Of a DNA stretch of 7,594 nucleotides, positions 7,341 through 7,594 are shown one piece after another (the stretch's first letter is position 1; each line of letters begins with the position of its first letter). The notes below the pieces were generated by a model, which saw nothing but the letters and a program-made list of their open reading frames with translations, did no database searches and was not told the DNA's origin. The DNA is taken from assembly GCA_030691225.1 (NCBI GenBank), contig JAUYES010000009.1, positions 1 through 7,594 of the forward strand, in the 5' to 3' direction. A program made the position numbers and the translations under genes. The DNA comes from Holophaga sp. (GTDB taxonomy: Bacteria > Acidobacteriota > Holophagae > Holophagales > Holophagaceae).

Positions 7341-7372
7341 GGTTCAAAATGAGCTTCTCGCCCCATGGCGGG

Positions 7373-7387
7373 CACCTCCGAGAGGTG
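7373..7387 (+). promoter_or_regulatory. Short inverted repeat upstream of the TPR gene
   Basis: CACCTC and GAGGTG form a 6-bp stem with a CGA loop, followed by TTATT, 31 bases before the TPR start. It could be a leader hairpin or a second operator. No plus-strand gene ends here that would need a terminator. Confidence 0.25.
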
Positions 7388-7418
7388 TTATTCCAGGAGC
7401 TTCTTACGGGAGTCTTTC

Positions 7419-7594
7419 ATGCCGCCTCGCATCCTGCTTTCCCTCTTTCTCCTGCTCATTCCCGGGTTGCACCTGCACGGAGAGACAGAGGTAGACAAAG
7501 CCGTGCAGCTCCTGAAGGCCGGAAAAACGCTCGCAGCCCGCGAGAAGCTGGAGAGCATCCTGCAGGTGGATCCCCGGAATGCCGAGGCCTGGTA
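7419..7594 (+). CDS. Exported TPR-type protein, N-terminal part (cut by window edge)
   Basis: An ATG at 7419 opens a frame that stays open to the window end (58 residues). GGGAG (7408-7412) lies 6 bases upstream. Residues 1-20 form a signal peptide (MPPRILLSLFLLLIPGLHLHG), with cleavage near G21. The next segment has the spacing of a tetratricopeptide repeat: VDKAVQLLKAGKTLAAREKL, then a hydrophobic step and DPRNAEAWY (about 50-58), which is the start of a second helix pair. TPR proteins are scaffolds for protein-protein contacts, and this one would sit in the periplasm or at the envelope. It is divergent from the FHA gene, shares its intergenic control region, and may act with the exported partner, but this is inference. 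The rest of the protein lies beyond the window. Confidence 0.8.
   Translation, partial: MPPRILLSLFLLLIPGLHLHGETEVDKAVQLLKAGKTLAAREKLESILQVDPRNAEAW

Noticed and set aside
7320..7372. GGTTCAAAAT next to a hairpin and CGCCCCA, resembling a tRNA T-loop and 3' end
   Set aside because: The bases on either side of the loop do not form a 5-bp T-stem, and no 5' acceptor strand complementary to the supposed 3' end lies at the right distance.

Overview
The window is about 60% GC and reads as ordinary bacterial chromosome. Six genes are intact or nearly so, two of them run off the ends, and a small relic of a membrane-protein gene sits among them. There is no tRNA, rRNA, CRISPR array or insertion sequence. 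The gene set (a bacterial-type membrane pyrophosphatase, RDD proteins, an OPA-type MFS carrier, an FHA protein with a long proline-rich linker) and the coding style suggest a Gram-negative, perhaps an Acidobacteriota member of the Holophagaceae/Geothrix type. That placement comes from general protein resemblance only and is tentative.

Left part, minus strand (1-2837). hppA encodes a K+-dependent, ion-pumping membrane pyrophosphatase read from 2837 down to 600, and a GC-rich hairpin follows it at 554-579. Beyond the hairpin lies a 62-codon ORF (427-239). It looks like an RDD-family protein whose membrane core has been deleted in frame. Two bases later a second RDD gene starts (236) and leaves the window at position 1.

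Middle (2838-4594). A 368-bp divergent intergenic region separates hppA from a plus-strand MFS transporter of the organophosphate:phosphate antiporter (OPA) type, which starts with TTG. The region holds a strong Shine-Dalgarno for hppA, two TTGACA hexamers and a perfect 15-bp palindrome.

Right part (4614-7594). Two minus-strand genes overlap at their stop/start codons. The upstream one encodes a cytoplasmic FHA domain, a proline-rich linker, one membrane helix and an extracytoplasmic domain I do not recognise. The downstream one encodes a secreted protein with a Gly/Ala-rich segment and a beta-rich C-terminus. Divergent from them, a secreted TPR-type protein begins on the plus strand at 7419 and runs off the end. 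The FHA gene and its secreted partner form the least familiar unit here: a membrane-spanning phosphothreonine reader cotranscribed with an exported protein of unknown function.
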